64,000 bases of DNA from Petrocella atlantisensis (GCF_900538275.1 NZ_LR130778.1:2786001-2850000), one strand, 5' to 3'. Positions 25,820 to 34,900 are shown, counted from the stretch's first letter. The notes: generated by a model not told the origin, from the letters alone. Numbers and translations are program-made.

Positions 25820-26020
25820 ATGTTACGTTTCAAAAACATGCGCCAGCGTGTTGAATTTGCCTACGAAAGAATGAATATCGATATCTACTATGAAGGTGAT
25901 TACCGATACACCGTTGAACATCATAGTGATCATAAGATTTTTGAAAAACTATCTGAAGAACAGGTAGATGAAGTCTTGAATCAGATATGGCAGGAATTAA
26001 AAGTAGAAAAAGTTGGGTAG
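25820..26020 (+). CDS. Small hypothetical protein paired with a Phd-like antitoxin
   Basis: This 66-residue protein begins MLRFKNMRQRVEFAYERMNI. The frame opens upstream at 25760, but GGGAG at 25806-25810 places the start at ATG 25820. It has a helix-strand pattern (IDIYYEGDYRYTVEHH) and an acidic helical end (KLSEEQVDEVLNQIWQEL). I do not recognise it as any known toxin. It is followed after 9 bp by a Phd/YefM-like gene, so the two form a bicistronic unit. Confidence 0.65.
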   Translation: MLRFKNMRQRVEFAYERMNIDIYYEGDYRYTVEHHSDHKIFEKLSEEQVDEVLNQIWQELKVEKVG

Positions 26021-26029
26021 GGGACTGGT

Positions 26030-26221
26030 ATGCATGGATTTCAGGAGATTAGAGCGGATGTTCTGATTAATAGTGATGATTTAAGAAGAAGGTTCAAAGA
26101 TGTCAGAGAACTGGTACATAGCCGAGGAAATGCGGGTGTGTTGGTCAACAATCGTGTTGATATGGTTCTTATGGATATTGAAGTTTATAATAAATTAATT
26201 GAAAATCAAACTGCAGGCTAA
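26030..26221 (+). CDS. Phd/YefM-like antitoxin-type protein
   Basis: This 63-residue protein matches the Phd/YefM pattern: LINSDDLRRRFKDVRELVHS, a short strand NAGVLVNNRVDMVLMDIEVY, and a terminal helix. Proteins of this type bind DNA as dimers and neutralise a toxin through a C-terminal tail; here the tail is very short (NKLIENQTAG). No RelE, Doc or YoeB-like toxin follows. The only partner is the unknown 66-residue protein upstream. It could be an orphan antitoxin, a regulator, or half of an unusual pair. Confidence 0.65.
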   Translation: MHGFQEIRADVLINSDDLRRRFKDVRELVHSRGNAGVLVNNRVDMVLMDIEVYNKLIENQTAG

Positions 26222-26260
26222 GGTGAATCCGTTTCGAAAAATGGGTTTGCCTTTTGTTGT
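26222..26260 (+). terminator. Possible terminator after the Phd-like gene
   Basis: GGTGAATCC can pair with GGGTTTGCC (with several G-U pairs), followed by TTTTGTTG. Weak but well placed, 60 bp before the next start. Confidence 0.4.
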
Positions 26261-26291
26261 TAGAATATAACTTGATGAAGGGAGAATAAAG

Positions 26292-27452
26292 ATGAAGAAC
26301 TTCAACATGCACATACCAACAAAAGTATATTTTGGTGAAGGTGCAATCAAAGATTTGAGTATTGAAATAAAGAAATATGGCAACAGGGTTTTGATGGTAT
26401 ATGGCCATGGTAGCATTAAACGTAATGGTGTTTATGATGATGTTATGGCTGTATTTGAGTTGGGCGATATCACATATGTTGAACTTTCAGGTGTAGATGT
26501 GAACCCTAGATTGGAAACAGTTAATGAAGGTGTAAGAATATGCCTGTCTGAGAAGATTGATTTTATTTTGGCTGTGGGTGGGGGAAGTGTTATTGATTGT
26601 TCAAAGACCATAGCGGCAGCCGTCTATTATGCCGGTGACCCTTGGGATCTGGTAAGTTATAAAACAAAAATTCAAAAAGCTATGCCACTTGGTGTCGTAT
26701 TGACACTTTCAGCGACGGGATCTGAGCTTAATGGTAATGCTGTGATTAGTAATACACAGACAAAGGAAAAGCGAGGCTTTTCAAGTGAATGGATGTGGCC
26801 TAAATTTTCTATATTAGACCCTACATATACCTATACTGTATCGCCGCATCAAACGGCTTGCGGCATCGTAGACACTTTAACCCACTTATATGAGTTCTAT
26901 TTTAGTGCCAAGGAAGATGCAGAGCTCTCAGATGCCATGAGCGAAGCTGTTATGGCGACTGTCATAAAATATGGTAAGATAGCTATAGCTGAGCCTAATA
27001 ACTACGAAGCCCGTTCAAATCTAATGTGGGCAAGTGCGGTTGCCCTTAGTGGCATGACCAATAGGGGTAAGACGTTTGAAGGTTTTAATCATGCTGTTGA
27101 ACACGGCCTAAGTGCCATTTATGACATAACCCATGCGGATGGACTGGCAATATTGGCTCCATACTGGATGGAGTATGTGCTTGATGAAAAAAATGTGACC
27201 AGATTTGCGAGATTTGCCAGAAAAGTATGGGGCATTGTAGATGAAGACGATATGGGCGTTGCAAAGAAGGGTATTGAACGCACAAGAAGGTATTATGAGT
27301 ATTTGGAAATGCCCAGTCGATTGAGCCACGTAAAAATTGATGATGCGAGATTAGATGCGGTCATTGACCATGCATTTTTAGGGGATACTTTAGGCCATTT
27401 AAAAATTTTACGTAAACAAGATGTTAGAAGAATTTTAGAAGCGGCTTTATAG
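26292..27452 (+). CDS. Iron-containing alcohol dehydrogenase (butanol dehydrogenase-like)
   Basis: This 386-residue group III alcohol dehydrogenase would reduce aldehydes to alcohols with NAD(P)H during fermentation. The dinucleotide-binding segment is AVGGGSVIDCSKTIAAAVYY near residue 97. Metal ligands are visible: Asp and His in IVDTLTHLYEF, and His in FNHAVEHGLSAIYDITHADG. The start MKNFNMHIPTKVYFGEGAI is typical of BdhA/YugJ-type enzymes. The ribosome binding site is GAAGGGAG. It is transcribed alone and ends 27 bp before a large perfect palindrome. The substrate range cannot be told. Confidence 0.93.
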   Translation: MKNFNMHIPTKVYFGEGAIKDLSIEIKKYGNRVLMVYGHGSIKRNGVYDDVMAVFELGDITYVELSGVDVNPRLETVNEGVRICLSEKIDFILAVGGGSVIDCSKTIAAAVYYAGDPWDLVSYKTKIQKAMPLGVVLTLSATGSELNGNAVISNTQTKEKRGFSSEWMWPKFSILDPTYTYTVSPHQTACGIVDTLTHLYEFYFSAKEDAELSDAMSEAVMATVIKYGKIAIAEPNNYEARSNLMWASAVALSGMTNRGKTFEGFNHAVEHGLSAIYDITHADGLAILAPYWMEYVLDEKNVTRFARFARKVWGIVDEDDMGVAKKGIERTRRYYEYLEMPSRLSHVKIDDARLDAVIDHAFLGDTLGHLKILRKQDVRRILEAAL

Positions 27453-27479
27453 AACTTTTATCATACAAAAAAGAGGTTC

Positions 27480-27545
27480 TGTCAACTAAACCGACCCCCA
27501 ACTGTTAGATCTAAATCTAACAGTTGGGGGTCGGTTTAGTTGACA
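27480..27545. repeat. Perfect 66-bp palindrome (31-bp arms, 4-nt loop)
   Basis: Arms 27480-27510 and 27515-27545 are exactly complementary around CTAA. The arm starts TGTCAACTAAACCGACCCCC. It sits between convergent genes and could end both transcripts, but there is no T-run. The sequence GGGGGTCGGTTTAGTTGACA resembles the GGGACGGTTCT...GACA phrase at 3520-3541, and both look like Clostridial REP-type repeats. Confidence 0.8.
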
Positions 27546-27553
27546 AAGTTACT

Positions 27554-28051
27554 TTAGTTCATGCAACATTGTTTGTATTTTTTACCACTACCACATGGGC
27601 AAGGATCATTACGACCAATCTTCTTATCTTTAACAATGATTTTTGATTGGTTGTAAGTTTTCTTAATTTCTTTTCTTTTTTCTAAGGTGAAGATGGTATC
27701 CCAAGCTGGAAGATTAAAAAGCCAGTCGGCTTTAGCATGTAACATGTTGAAATAGAGCTTTTCAAGATCAACATCAAGGTGAATCAAGGTACTTGCTTTA
27801 ACGTCTTCCAACACAAGTTCACTTTTAAGACTTGTGTTAATGCCATCCAAGAATCCGACAAAGGTCATATTATCCATGTTGTAGCTTTTGGCGAGCTCTG
27901 ATACAGTTCCTTTAATGATTTGATCAGGTGTGGCGAGTATAGCTTCATAAATAACCTGTTCTTTTGGAAGATAATCCCCCCAAAAAGCATCATAGTCTTC
28001 CCCGTTTCTATCCTGATAGGCAAGATCCTTCCAATCTGATATAAGTGACAT
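27554..28051 (-). CDS. SEC-C motif protein
   Basis: This 165-residue protein ends in a canonical SEC-C zinc-binding motif, [18 protein letters not shown], as found at the C terminus of SecA and in many stand-alone proteins. The N-terminal 140 residues are mostly helical and not recognised in detail (similar free-standing proteins have been annotated as SecA-like or UPF0149-like). An AAAGGA site precedes the ATG. It is transcribed alone and convergent with the alcohol dehydrogenase. A role as an adaptor binding zinc, nucleic acid or the translocase is possible but unproven. Confidence 0.82.
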   Translation of the reverse strand: MSLISDWKDLAYQDRNGEDYDAFWGDYLPKEQVIYEAILATPDQIIKGTVSELAKSYNMDNMTFVGFLDGINTSLKSELVLEDVKASTLIHLDVDLEKLYFNMLHAKADWLFNLPAWDTIFTLEKRKEIKKTYNQSKIIVKDKKIGRNDPCPCGSGKKYKQCCMN

Positions 28052-28186
28052 AGTATATATCCTTTCTTATGAAAAATCGATAACTCGGCTATATTAGAAG
28101 CAAAGAAGCTACTAATATAGAGCCCAGTCTATAATCAATGCTCATTATAGCATATTTATGATTTTTTCGAAAATAAATTCTCCAAA

Positions 28187-29206
28187 TCAAATGGATGATA
28201 AAGGTCGGACGCTACCCCTTTCCATTAAGGAATAACTGGCAACATATTTGGTGATTTTATTAGGGTTCTCTTTGTCCATAAGACTAAGTAAAAGTTCGGC
28301 AGCTTTTGTACCGACAGCATGGGTGTCAGTATGGATGGTTGTGAGAGGTGGCTGATAAAAAGCTGCAACATGAACATCGTCAAAACCCATCACGGAAATG
28401 TCATCAGGCACTTTTAAACCCATATCATTGGCACAGCTAATGGCACCGATAGCCATAAAGTCTGTAGTGGCAAAAACTGCAGTAGGGCGATCGTCCGGAT
28501 TTTTTAGGAGTATTTTCATAGCTTCATAACCGCTTTCAATACTGAAGTCACCTTCAGTCATTCTACTTGGATTAAGGGGGATGTTATTCATCTCATGGGC
28601 CAGTTTATATCCTTTTTTACGTTCCAGGCCGGCAGCCTCATCGTAATCCGGTAAGCCAATAAAACCAATATCTTGATGGCCCATTTGAATCAAATATTCC
28701 GTAGCGGTTTTGGCAGCATAAAAGTCATCATGAATGACATAAGGCATATCTATATAATTGCTTTTTTGTCCAATCATAACAATCGGAATCTTATAGTTTT
28801 TCAACATGGCATAGTGCTTTTTGGCAAAACCGGCAGCAAAATATAAGATACCATCGACTCTCTTCTCTTTAAAAGTATTAAAGATACTTAACTCCTCATC
28901 AGCATGGTATCGACTGTTAGCGAGCATGATATTGTAGTTATTGGCTTTTAATACATCTGTTATGGCGTTGATAGATTGACTAAGTGAACTCATACTAAGT
29001 TCTGTAACGCAAATTAAGACACCTATGGTATAAGTTTTATTTTGTTGCAGTTCCCTTGCAAGTGAATTAGGCCTGTACCCCGTTTCTTTGAGGACAGCTT
29101 CGACTCTTTTACGTGCATCTTCACTTACTTTCGCTGTATTATTGATGACCCTTGAGACAGTACTGATTGAGACACCGGCACAATTGGCCACATCTTTGAT
29201 ATTCAT
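28187..29206 (-). CDS. LacI family transcriptional regulator
   Basis: This 339-residue repressor has an N-terminal LacI HTH (MNIKDVANCAGVSISTVSRV) and hinge (RPNSLARELQQNK). A periplasmic-binding-like sugar domain follows, with the usual landmarks TYTIGVLICV, GLPDYDEAAGLERKKGY, AVFATTDFMAIGAI and ISVMGFDDVHVAAFYQPPLT. It binds a sugar-type effector. No sugar operon is adjacent. A 14-bp perfect palindrome at 29375-29388 in the divergent gap could be its operator. The effector is unknown. Confidence 0.92.
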   Translation of the reverse strand: MNIKDVANCAGVSISTVSRVINNTAKVSEDARKRVEAVLKETGYRPNSLARELQQNKTYTIGVLICVTELSMSSLSQSINAITDVLKANNYNIMLANSRYHADEELSIFNTFKEKRVDGILYFAAGFAKKHYAMLKNYKIPIVMIGQKSNYIDMPYVIHDDFYAAKTATEYLIQMGHQDIGFIGLPDYDEAAGLERKKGYKLAHEMNNIPLNPSRMTEGDFSIESGYEAMKILLKNPDDRPTAVFATTDFMAIGAISCANDMGLKVPDDISVMGFDDVHVAAFYQPPLTTIHTDTHAVGTKAAELLLSLMDKENPNKITKYVASYSLMERGSVRPLSSI

Positions 29207-29374
29207 CTGTTCACTCCTTGAAAATTTTCATATTTAATAGTTACATTTTACTTTATTGGATGCGTTAAGTCAATTGGCATAAAGCATAGAAAAAGACCTT
29301 AAGAATAGGGAGAATAGCCGGAAGTATAGGGAAACGTGTATGATGATAGGGTGAATTTGACTTAAGCATTTACA

Positions 29375-29388
29375 TGAAAAGCTTTTCA
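29375..29388. promoter_or_regulatory. Palindrome, possible LacI-type operator
   Basis: TGAAAAGCTTTTCA is a perfect 14-bp palindrome with the even symmetry and TGAAA...TTTCA ends common to LacI/CcpA operators. It lies between the divergent LacI gene and the lipoprotein gene, whose probable -10 box TATAAT is at 29462-29467. The rest of this 308-bp gap shows nothing else clear. Confidence 0.4.
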
Positions 29389-29514
29389 GTATAACTGGCT
29401 TTATATCGGATAAAAATAACTGGAATTAGGAAGATGTCTATAAAAAGGTGTAATTATATGGTATAATAAATCATATTGAGAATGAATTTCATATAAATAG
29501 AAAGGTGTGATTTT

Positions 29515-30270
29515 ATGAAAACATCAAAAAAAATATTATGGACCCTAATGCTTATATCGTTATTAACACTGACAGCCTGTAACAATTCTGCAACGCAGAT
29601 ATCAGAAATTAAAAGTGAACTCGAAAGTGTAAAAGCAGAAAACAGTCAGTTAGAAAATGAGCTAGTCGTAATGGAAGAAGAGATTGTATCTTTAGAAGAA
29701 ACAATCACCGCTATGGAAGATGATATTTCTGCTACTGAGTTAGAAGCTACAAGTAGTTCAAGTGGACCAAGCTCCAGCGTTGTCAATACATCAGCAGATG
29801 TTATTGAAGCGATGAACAATCAGGATTTTGCTACCCTATCTACTTTTATTCATCCGACCCAAGGGGTTAGGTTCACACCCTATACCTACGTTGATACAGT
29901 AAATGATGTTGTTTTTACAAGTGCTCAAGTTGCCAATATGGCAGTTGATCCAACGCTTATATTATGGGGGGCCTATGATGGTACAGGAGAGCCTATTCAA
30001 ATGACAGCTTTAGACTATTTTGATGCCTTTGTTTATGACGAAGATTATATGAATCCTCAGATTATGGGTTTCAATACGACTGTACATTTTGGGAATATGA
30101 TTGAGAATTTAGAAACTGTATATCCCAATGGTGATTATATTGAATACCATTTTAATGGGTTTGACCCTATTTATGAAGGTCTGGATTGGTCCAGTCTTAC
30201 ACTGGTTTATGAAGAAGTTGGATCCGTTTGGTATTTGGTCGGAATCATTAACCATCAGTGGACAACTTAA
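29515..30270 (+). CDS. Lipoprotein with coiled-coil stalk
   Basis: This 251-residue exported protein has a lipobox (LLTLTAC, Cys near residue 21) that would anchor it to the outer face of the membrane. A coiled coil (SEIKSELESVKAENSQLENE and onward, to about residue 75) is followed by a Ser-rich linker. A globular domain of about 165 residues follows (NNQDFATLSTFIHPTQGVRF and FNTTVHFGNMIENLETV), of the kind found in many Clostridial lipoproteins. The specific function is unknown. It has its own promoter region and is transcribed alone. Confidence 0.82.
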   Translation: MKTSKKILWTLMLISLLTLTACNNSATQISEIKSELESVKAENSQLENELVVMEEEIVSLEETITAMEDDISATELEATSSSSGPSSSVVNTSADVIEAMNNQDFATLSTFIHPTQGVRFTPYTYVDTVNDVVFTSAQVANMAVDPTLILWGAYDGTGEPIQMTALDYFDAFVYDEDYMNPQIMGFNTTVHFGNMIENLETVYPNGDYIEYHFNGFDPIYEGLDWSSLTLVYEEVGSVWYLVGIINHQWTT

Positions 30271-30293
30271 ATGTAATCATGATTGTTTGTGGA

Positions 30294-31532
30294 TCATACC
30301 ATGACAGTAGGATCTTCCTCAAGCTTAAGAACGATGGTATTTTTACCTTTACTTTTAGCTTCATACATGGCGGCATCGGCCATAGTTAGTATATCTTTTT
30401 CTTTCATACCTTCACGAAAAGGGATATAACCAATGCTTAGACCGGTTTGTGTGTTATTCATTTGGATGCCCATATGTGCAATCATATCATTATAGTCCTT
30501 AAGAATGCTTTCTAGGTTCTTTTGGACTTTTTCTTTGGACATTTCTTTGAAAATCATAATAAACTCATCCCCACCAAGTCGACCACTTATAACAGAAGAT
30601 GGGGGCTGATTTTTTAGTATTGAACCCAAGTTTTTCAGGATAAGGTCACCCATATGATGGCCATAACGGTCATTAATCTTTTTGAAATGGTCCACATCAA
30701 TAATAGCAAAGTAATAATCTTTCAGATGAACGGCATTTAGTAAGTGATGTATGTTTTCAAGAGCATAATTTCTGCTAAAGAGGCTCGTCAAATCATCATA
30801 AAGATAGGCTTGATAGTAAGATTCTCGTTTTACAATCGTTTCTTTGATTTTTTTGAAAGTATAGATGGTTTTTAAAGTGGCAAAAAGCAAGGTACTAAGG
30901 TATAGATTGGGGTTGCTATAGGGGTATTTTATAATCATATAGCTTAGATAAGTGGTATGAATACAATAGAGCAATATGGCACCATATAAAAGCCAAATTT
31001 CTTTAAATAAAGGTCTATTGCGATAATATAACAAAATAAAATCAACCAGTATATAAAGAGCGAGCAAGATCGAATAAAGCTGAAAAACGAAAAAGTAGGG
31101 ACCTTTGACGGCTGAAGGCGTGCTACCATATTGGACGCCTCTTGTGATAAACCAAACATCATTAGAAAAAATTAGGATAATGATAATGGTACTCATAATA
31201 ACCGCCAAGATAAAAGGGATTTTTGTTTTCTTTTTTGTCATCCAAGAAGTGGCACCAACGATAACAGCTGCTAATACGATATATGAAAGATATAACAGCC
31301 TTGAATAGTTAAAAATCTCAAGATCAGTACGGGCATGGGTCAAGAATAAATAGATGATTAAAGTGACTAGGATAGAACACTCAATAAGAACAGCTTGTCC
31401 TATATATTTAAGACGTTGTATAAACAGGGAGGTGATGATGTATAACATAATTAGAATCAGTAGCACAATGATCGTGGGTAAGGTGCCTAAGAAAGTAAGG
31501 TTAATTTCAAATGTATTTTGTAAAGAAGTCAT
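30294..31532 (-). CDS. Membrane diguanylate cyclase (GGDEF)
   Basis: This 412-residue protein has seven or so predicted membrane helices in residues 15-235, then a GGDEF domain (about 250-405) with an intact signature RLGGDEFIMIF and the substrate-binding DVDHFKKINDRYGHHMGD. It would make cyclic di-GMP in response to a signal sensed by the membrane part. Its start overlaps the stop of the next-upstream gene by 4 bp; that gene encodes a second enzyme of the same layout, so the two are co-transcribed. Confidence 0.92.
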   Translation of the reverse strand: MTSLQNTFEINLTFLGTLPTIIVLLILIMLYIITSLFIQRLKYIGQAVLIECSILVTLIIYLFLTHARTDLEIFNYSRLLYLSYIVLAAVIVGATSWMTKKKTKIPFILAVIMSTIIIILIFSNDVWFITRGVQYGSTPSAVKGPYFFVFQLYSILLALYILVDFILLYYRNRPLFKEIWLLYGAILLYCIHTTYLSYMIIKYPYSNPNLYLSTLLFATLKTIYTFKKIKETIVKRESYYQAYLYDDLTSLFSRNYALENIHHLLNAVHLKDYYFAIIDVDHFKKINDRYGHHMGDLILKNLGSILKNQPPSSVISGRLGGDEFIMIFKEMSKEKVQKNLESILKDYNDMIAHMGIQMNNTQTGLSIGYIPFREGMKEKDILTMADAAMYEAKSKGKNTIVLKLEEDPTVMV

Positions 31533-32704
31533 TTTCTCACCATCCCATCATCATGGACGACAATCTTATTATTGCCGGCTTTTTTTGCATCATACATAGC
31601 AAGATCAGCATGTATGATGGCATCATTTCCATTATAATCGTGAAAAGTTGCCATACCGATACTAAGACCGATGGTTGAATTACTTAGATCATTGTTCATT
31701 AGAATGGTTCTGAACTGATCAATAAGCGTATCCAAAAAGTCGTGAATCTGCAAGGAAGTTATACTATCTTCTGAAATAAGTAGAACAAACTCATCTCCAC
31801 CATATCGACAAGGAAGGAAGTTCATAGAATTGTATTGGAGTAGATAATCTGAAAAATCAAGGAGAAGTTGATCGCCGACGACATGACCCAACTGATCATT
31901 AACGACTTTAAAATTATTGAGATCAATAAAGAGTAAAGTACCTCTTTCGATGTGGTTTAAAGCTTCAAGAAGATAACTTCTTGAATATAAATGGGTTAAA
32001 CTATCATGGGTCAATTTTTCATAGAGGTAGTCTTTTTCTTGTAAAACTTTTTTATAGCGTAGAAGGAAAAAAACAATGGACATAAAGACCAATAGGAGAG
32101 AAAAAACCCAATCTAAAGATCTTAATGAGGTACCGTTTAGAGTAAACCGATATGCTATCGTGTAATAGATTAAAAGGGAAAGATAAATGGTTAGAAGAAA
32201 AAGATACTTATAAAAAGACCGATGAAACATTTCATATATAGAAAGATAAAGGCTGTAAAAAGTGATTATAGCCAAATAAGTATAAAATAAAGGGCGTATT
32301 GAATTAGGATAGTAGAAGTTAAGGCCATAAAAAATAGGGATTAGAAACAGAAATATTAGGCGTAACCATGGGTGTTTGCGCTGGAAAATATACATGGTGC
32401 CACATAGAACTGAAAAAAGTATAGCATAATCAAAAAAAAGAATGATTAATGGGTAGTATGTCTTATATAGAGGCGTAAAGTTGGATAACTGCAGAAGCAG
32501 AAAATAATTACTTGTCATCAAACTCAAGAAAATAAATGAAAAATAGCTGATGACATAAACGAGTAAGCGATCCTTGTCAATATATATATAGTATAGAATT
32601 GAAAGCAAAGAGAAAGCACCTATCATCACACTAGCGATAAGCGTACCGACAAAATTTCCATTTATGGTAAGTGTAAATATAGGATCAACCAACATGGGAT
32701 ACAC
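31529..32704 (-). CDS. Membrane diguanylate cyclase (GGDEF)
   Basis: This 391-residue protein has an N-terminal set of about seven membrane helices (20-215), a short linker, and a GGDEF domain (about 230-385) with CRYGGDEFVLLI and the metal/substrate motif DLNNFKVVNDQLGHVVGD. It is a divergent duplicate of the downstream gene at 30294 with the same architecture and a 4-bp overlap. Two cyclases in one operon may answer to different signals or form a heterodimer; both are inferences. Confidence 0.92.
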   Translation of the reverse strand: MYPMLVDPIFTLTINGNFVGTLIASVMIGAFSLLSILYYIYIDKDRLLVYVISYFSFIFLSLMTSNYFLLLQLSNFTPLYKTYYPLIILFFDYAILFSVLCGTMYIFQRKHPWLRLIFLFLIPIFYGLNFYYPNSIRPLFYTYLAIITFYSLYLSIYEMFHRSFYKYLFLLTIYLSLLIYYTIAYRFTLNGTSLRSLDWVFSLLLVFMSIVFFLLRYKKVLQEKDYLYEKLTHDSLTHLYSRSYLLEALNHIERGTLLFIDLNNFKVVNDQLGHVVGDQLLLDFSDYLLQYNSMNFLPCRYGGDEFVLLISEDSITSLQIHDFLDTLIDQFRTILMNNDLSNSTIGLSIGMATFHDYNGNDAIIHADLAMYDAKKAGNNKIVVHDDGMVRK

Positions 32705-32793
32705 CCCTTTATCTCAATAGGTCAATTGTACCATAGATTATTAGGACCATCAATGAATATAAGTGTTCTTCTATAGAGAATTAATAATGTCGA

Positions 32794-32822
32794 TTGCGAG
32801 TCTTAGAAGTTTATGGGATAAT
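32794..32822 (+). promoter_or_regulatory. Predicted promoter of pheA
   Basis: TTGCGA (32794-32799), a 17-nt spacer and GATAAT (32817-32822), 65 bp before the start codon. Pattern match only. Confidence 0.45.
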
Positions 32823-32887
32823 AAAAAGGTTAAAGAACCAAATTTGCATGAATACACGATTACTTAAGGATTAAGAGGATAGAAAAA

Positions 32888-33739
32888 ATGGATAGAATTG
32901 CAGTACTTGGACCGAAGGGAACATTTACAGAGCTTGCGACCCAAAAATACTTAGAATCACAAAATATAGAGATGGAATTGGCCTACTATCCTTCCATGCG
33001 TAAAACATTTGATGCCGTAGGGACCAGTTGTAAATATGGTGTCATACCTATCGAAAATACCTTAGACGGATTTGTACAGATTATCTTGGATTTGTTGACC
33101 CATACCAATTTGAAAATTATTCATGAGATTGTATTACCTATTAGATTTGCTTTTGTAGGCAACAGTGCATGTTTAGATGATATTAAAAAGGTCTATGCTC
33201 AGTTCAAGTCAGAGAATCAATGCTTGGATTTTCTAGAGCAGTTTAGAGATCGTGACATCATTACAACAGCAAGTAACAGTCAGTCCTATGAAGAAGTCAT
33301 AAAAGGTGAGGATGGGGTAGGTGCTATTATTCCCATACATATGCTGAGTAACCGTCATGATTTTAAGACGGTCATCGAAGATATAACAGATTCTATGGAC
33401 AATGAAACAAGATTTATTATAGTATCACAACATCTTAATGAGGAAGTGGTTGCCAATCGACCATGGAAGACTTTTTTTGTGGTTAGTGACGACCTAGATC
33501 GACCTGGTTTATTATGCGATATATTAAACACTTTTTCAAAAGAGAAAATCAATCTAAAATCAATTATATCCAGGCCAACCAAAACAGGCTTGGGCAATTA
33601 TAACTTCTTTATTGATATAGATGGATGCTATCAAAAAGATGAGCAAGTGCGGGTAGCCATTGCTCATGTTTATGATAAGTACAATATTAAAATATTAGGT
33701 TCATATTATCGCGTTATGCTAAAAGAGGACAAAAAATAA
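32888..33739 (+). CDS. pheA: Prephenate dehydratase
   Basis: This 283-residue single-function enzyme converts prephenate to phenylpyruvate in phenylalanine synthesis. The catalytic domain shows GPKGTFTELATQKYL at the N terminus, IPIENTLDGFVQIIL near residue 57, and the TRF motif in DNETRFIIV near residue 176, which includes the catalytic Thr. The C-terminal ACT regulatory domain (about 195-280) has the phenylalanine-binding ISRPTKTGLGNYNFFIDIDG, so feedback inhibition is expected. The gene stands alone and is convergent with degV (10 bp between stops). Confidence 0.93.
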   Translation: MDRIAVLGPKGTFTELATQKYLESQNIEMELAYYPSMRKTFDAVGTSCKYGVIPIENTLDGFVQIILDLLTHTNLKIIHEIVLPIRFAFVGNSACLDDIKKVYAQFKSENQCLDFLEQFRDRDIITTASNSQSYEEVIKGEDGVGAIIPIHMLSNRHDFKTVIEDITDSMDNETRFIIVSQHLNEEVVANRPWKTFFVVSDDLDRPGLLCDILNTFSKEKINLKSIISRPTKTGLGNYNFFIDIDGCYQKDEQVRVAIAHVYDKYNIKILGSYYRVMLKEDKK

Positions 33740-33749
33740 CGAAGTTATA

Positions 33750-34619
33750 TTAAAAATTCTTGACATACCCGATACCGATGACACCTTTACCAAGATGGCA
33801 GCCAACTGCCGGAGAAATAGGTGCATCAATAAGTGTTGCTGTATCGATACCTACTTCCTCAAAACGCGCTTTGACTGTTTCTAGGTGTTCAGGCGCCTCT
33901 GTATGAAAAAGGAATATGAAGCGGGTGTCAGCACCATTGTTGGTGGATTCGAAAAATCTTTCAATCACTCGGTTTAGCGCCTTTTTTGTCGTACGAATCT
34001 TTTCAGAAGCCACTATTTTACCATCTTCATTCATCTCAAGAAGTGGCTTAATTTTAAGCATTGAAGCCATAAAGGCAGCACTGTTGGATAGACGACCGTT
34101 TTTAACCAAATACTTAAGATCATCGACCATAAAAAAGATATAATCATTTTCTCTAATTTTTTCAAGATGGCTGATAACCGTATCGACAGAAGCACCCTCT
34201 TCAACCAAACGATATGCCTCCATCGCCATATAGCCTGTTATATAAGAAGCTGAACCGCTATTAAAAGGATGGATGTTAAAGTCATCAACATAGCTCTTAG
34301 AAAGGCAGACACCTTGATAAGTACCGCTCAAGTTCTCAGATATAGAAATATATATGGCATCGGTATACCCTTCGTCTTTAAGCTTTTGATAGATATCAAG
34401 GAGTTGACCTGGAGAGGGTTGAGCAGTTTGAGGTATTTCCTCAAGACAATCCAGTTGATTATAAAAGTCACTTGGCTTCAGATCAAGTCCGTCCATATAT
34501 TCTTTTTGATTCATAATGATGGTGGTTCTTGCTATCTTTACATCTTCATAGCCTTTTATATAATCAAGTCCACTTGTACTACATGTGATAATTGCAATTC
34601 TACTCATAGGTAACCTCAC
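33750..34619 (-). CDS. DegV family fatty acid-binding protein
   Basis: This 289-residue EDD-fold protein has the family landmarks ITCSTSGLDYIKGYEDVKI, AQPSPGQLLDIYQKL, ISENLSGTYQGVCL and, near the end, GVIGIGYV. DegV/FakB proteins hold a fatty acid while FakA phosphorylates it. A DegV domain is also fused to a kinase in the protein at 18087, so this may be an alternative acyl carrier for that enzyme; the link is inferred. The start may be at the internal ATG four codons in (MSRIAIITC), which matches the family better. Confidence 0.9.
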   Translation of the reverse strand: MRLPMSRIAIITCSTSGLDYIKGYEDVKIARTTIIMNQKEYMDGLDLKPSDFYNQLDCLEEIPQTAQPSPGQLLDIYQKLKDEGYTDAIYISISENLSGTYQGVCLSKSYVDDFNIHPFNSGSASYITGYMAMEAYRLVEEGASVDTVISHLEKIRENDYIFFMVDDLKYLVKNGRLSNSAAFMASMLKIKPLLEMNEDGKIVASEKIRTTKKALNRVIERFFESTNNGADTRFIFLFHTEAPEHLETVKARFEEVGIDTATLIDAPISPAVGCHLGKGVIGIGYVKNF

Positions 34620-34724
34620 TCTTGTCGTATTTGGGCTTTATCTTAAGTGGTTATAATGTCAATCGATAATATACTTGTTACTATGTATTATAATAAGTAT
34701 TAGCAATAAGTTCAAGTTAAAATA

Positions 34725-34763
34725 AAAACGCCCACACTCTTATAATAAGAAGTTAGGCGTTTT
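34725..34763 (-). terminator. Terminator left behind by tRNA-Gly, now outside the island
   Basis: AAAACGCC pairs with GGCGTTTT around a further paired region, with ATTTT following on the minus strand. It lies just beyond the left copy of the tRNA 3' end. In the empty chromosome it would sit directly downstream of tRNA-Gly, whose gene is now at 43371. Confidence 0.6.
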
Positions 34764-34769
34764 TATATG

Positions 34770-34792
34770 AAGCGCGAAACGAGATTCGAACT
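34770..34792. other. Left attachment site (att) of the tRNA-Gly island
   Basis: AAGCGCGAAACGAGATTCGA plus ACT matches the last 22 nt of the tRNA-Gly gene and one flanking base. No tRNA 5' half follows: the next bases (ATCTACGTGCCCC) diverge, so this is only the displaced end. At 34801-34852 a longer hairpin (CCCCA...TGGGG with inner ACCCT/AGGGT) is the first structure inside the island. Confidence 0.85.
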
Positions 34793-34900
34793 ATCTACGT
34801 GCCCCACAAACCCTTTAGAAAGGAGGGTTCCGATGCGTCTAAATCGTTGGGGACTAAATAACGGACTTATATATCAATTTTAATAATTGTAATAAAATAA

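Noticed and set aside
34770-34792. A second tRNA gene at the left border of the island
   Set aside because: Only the 3' 22 bases of tRNA-Gly are present; the following bases do not form a T-arm closing pair, an anticodon arm or a 5' half. It is an attachment-site remnant.
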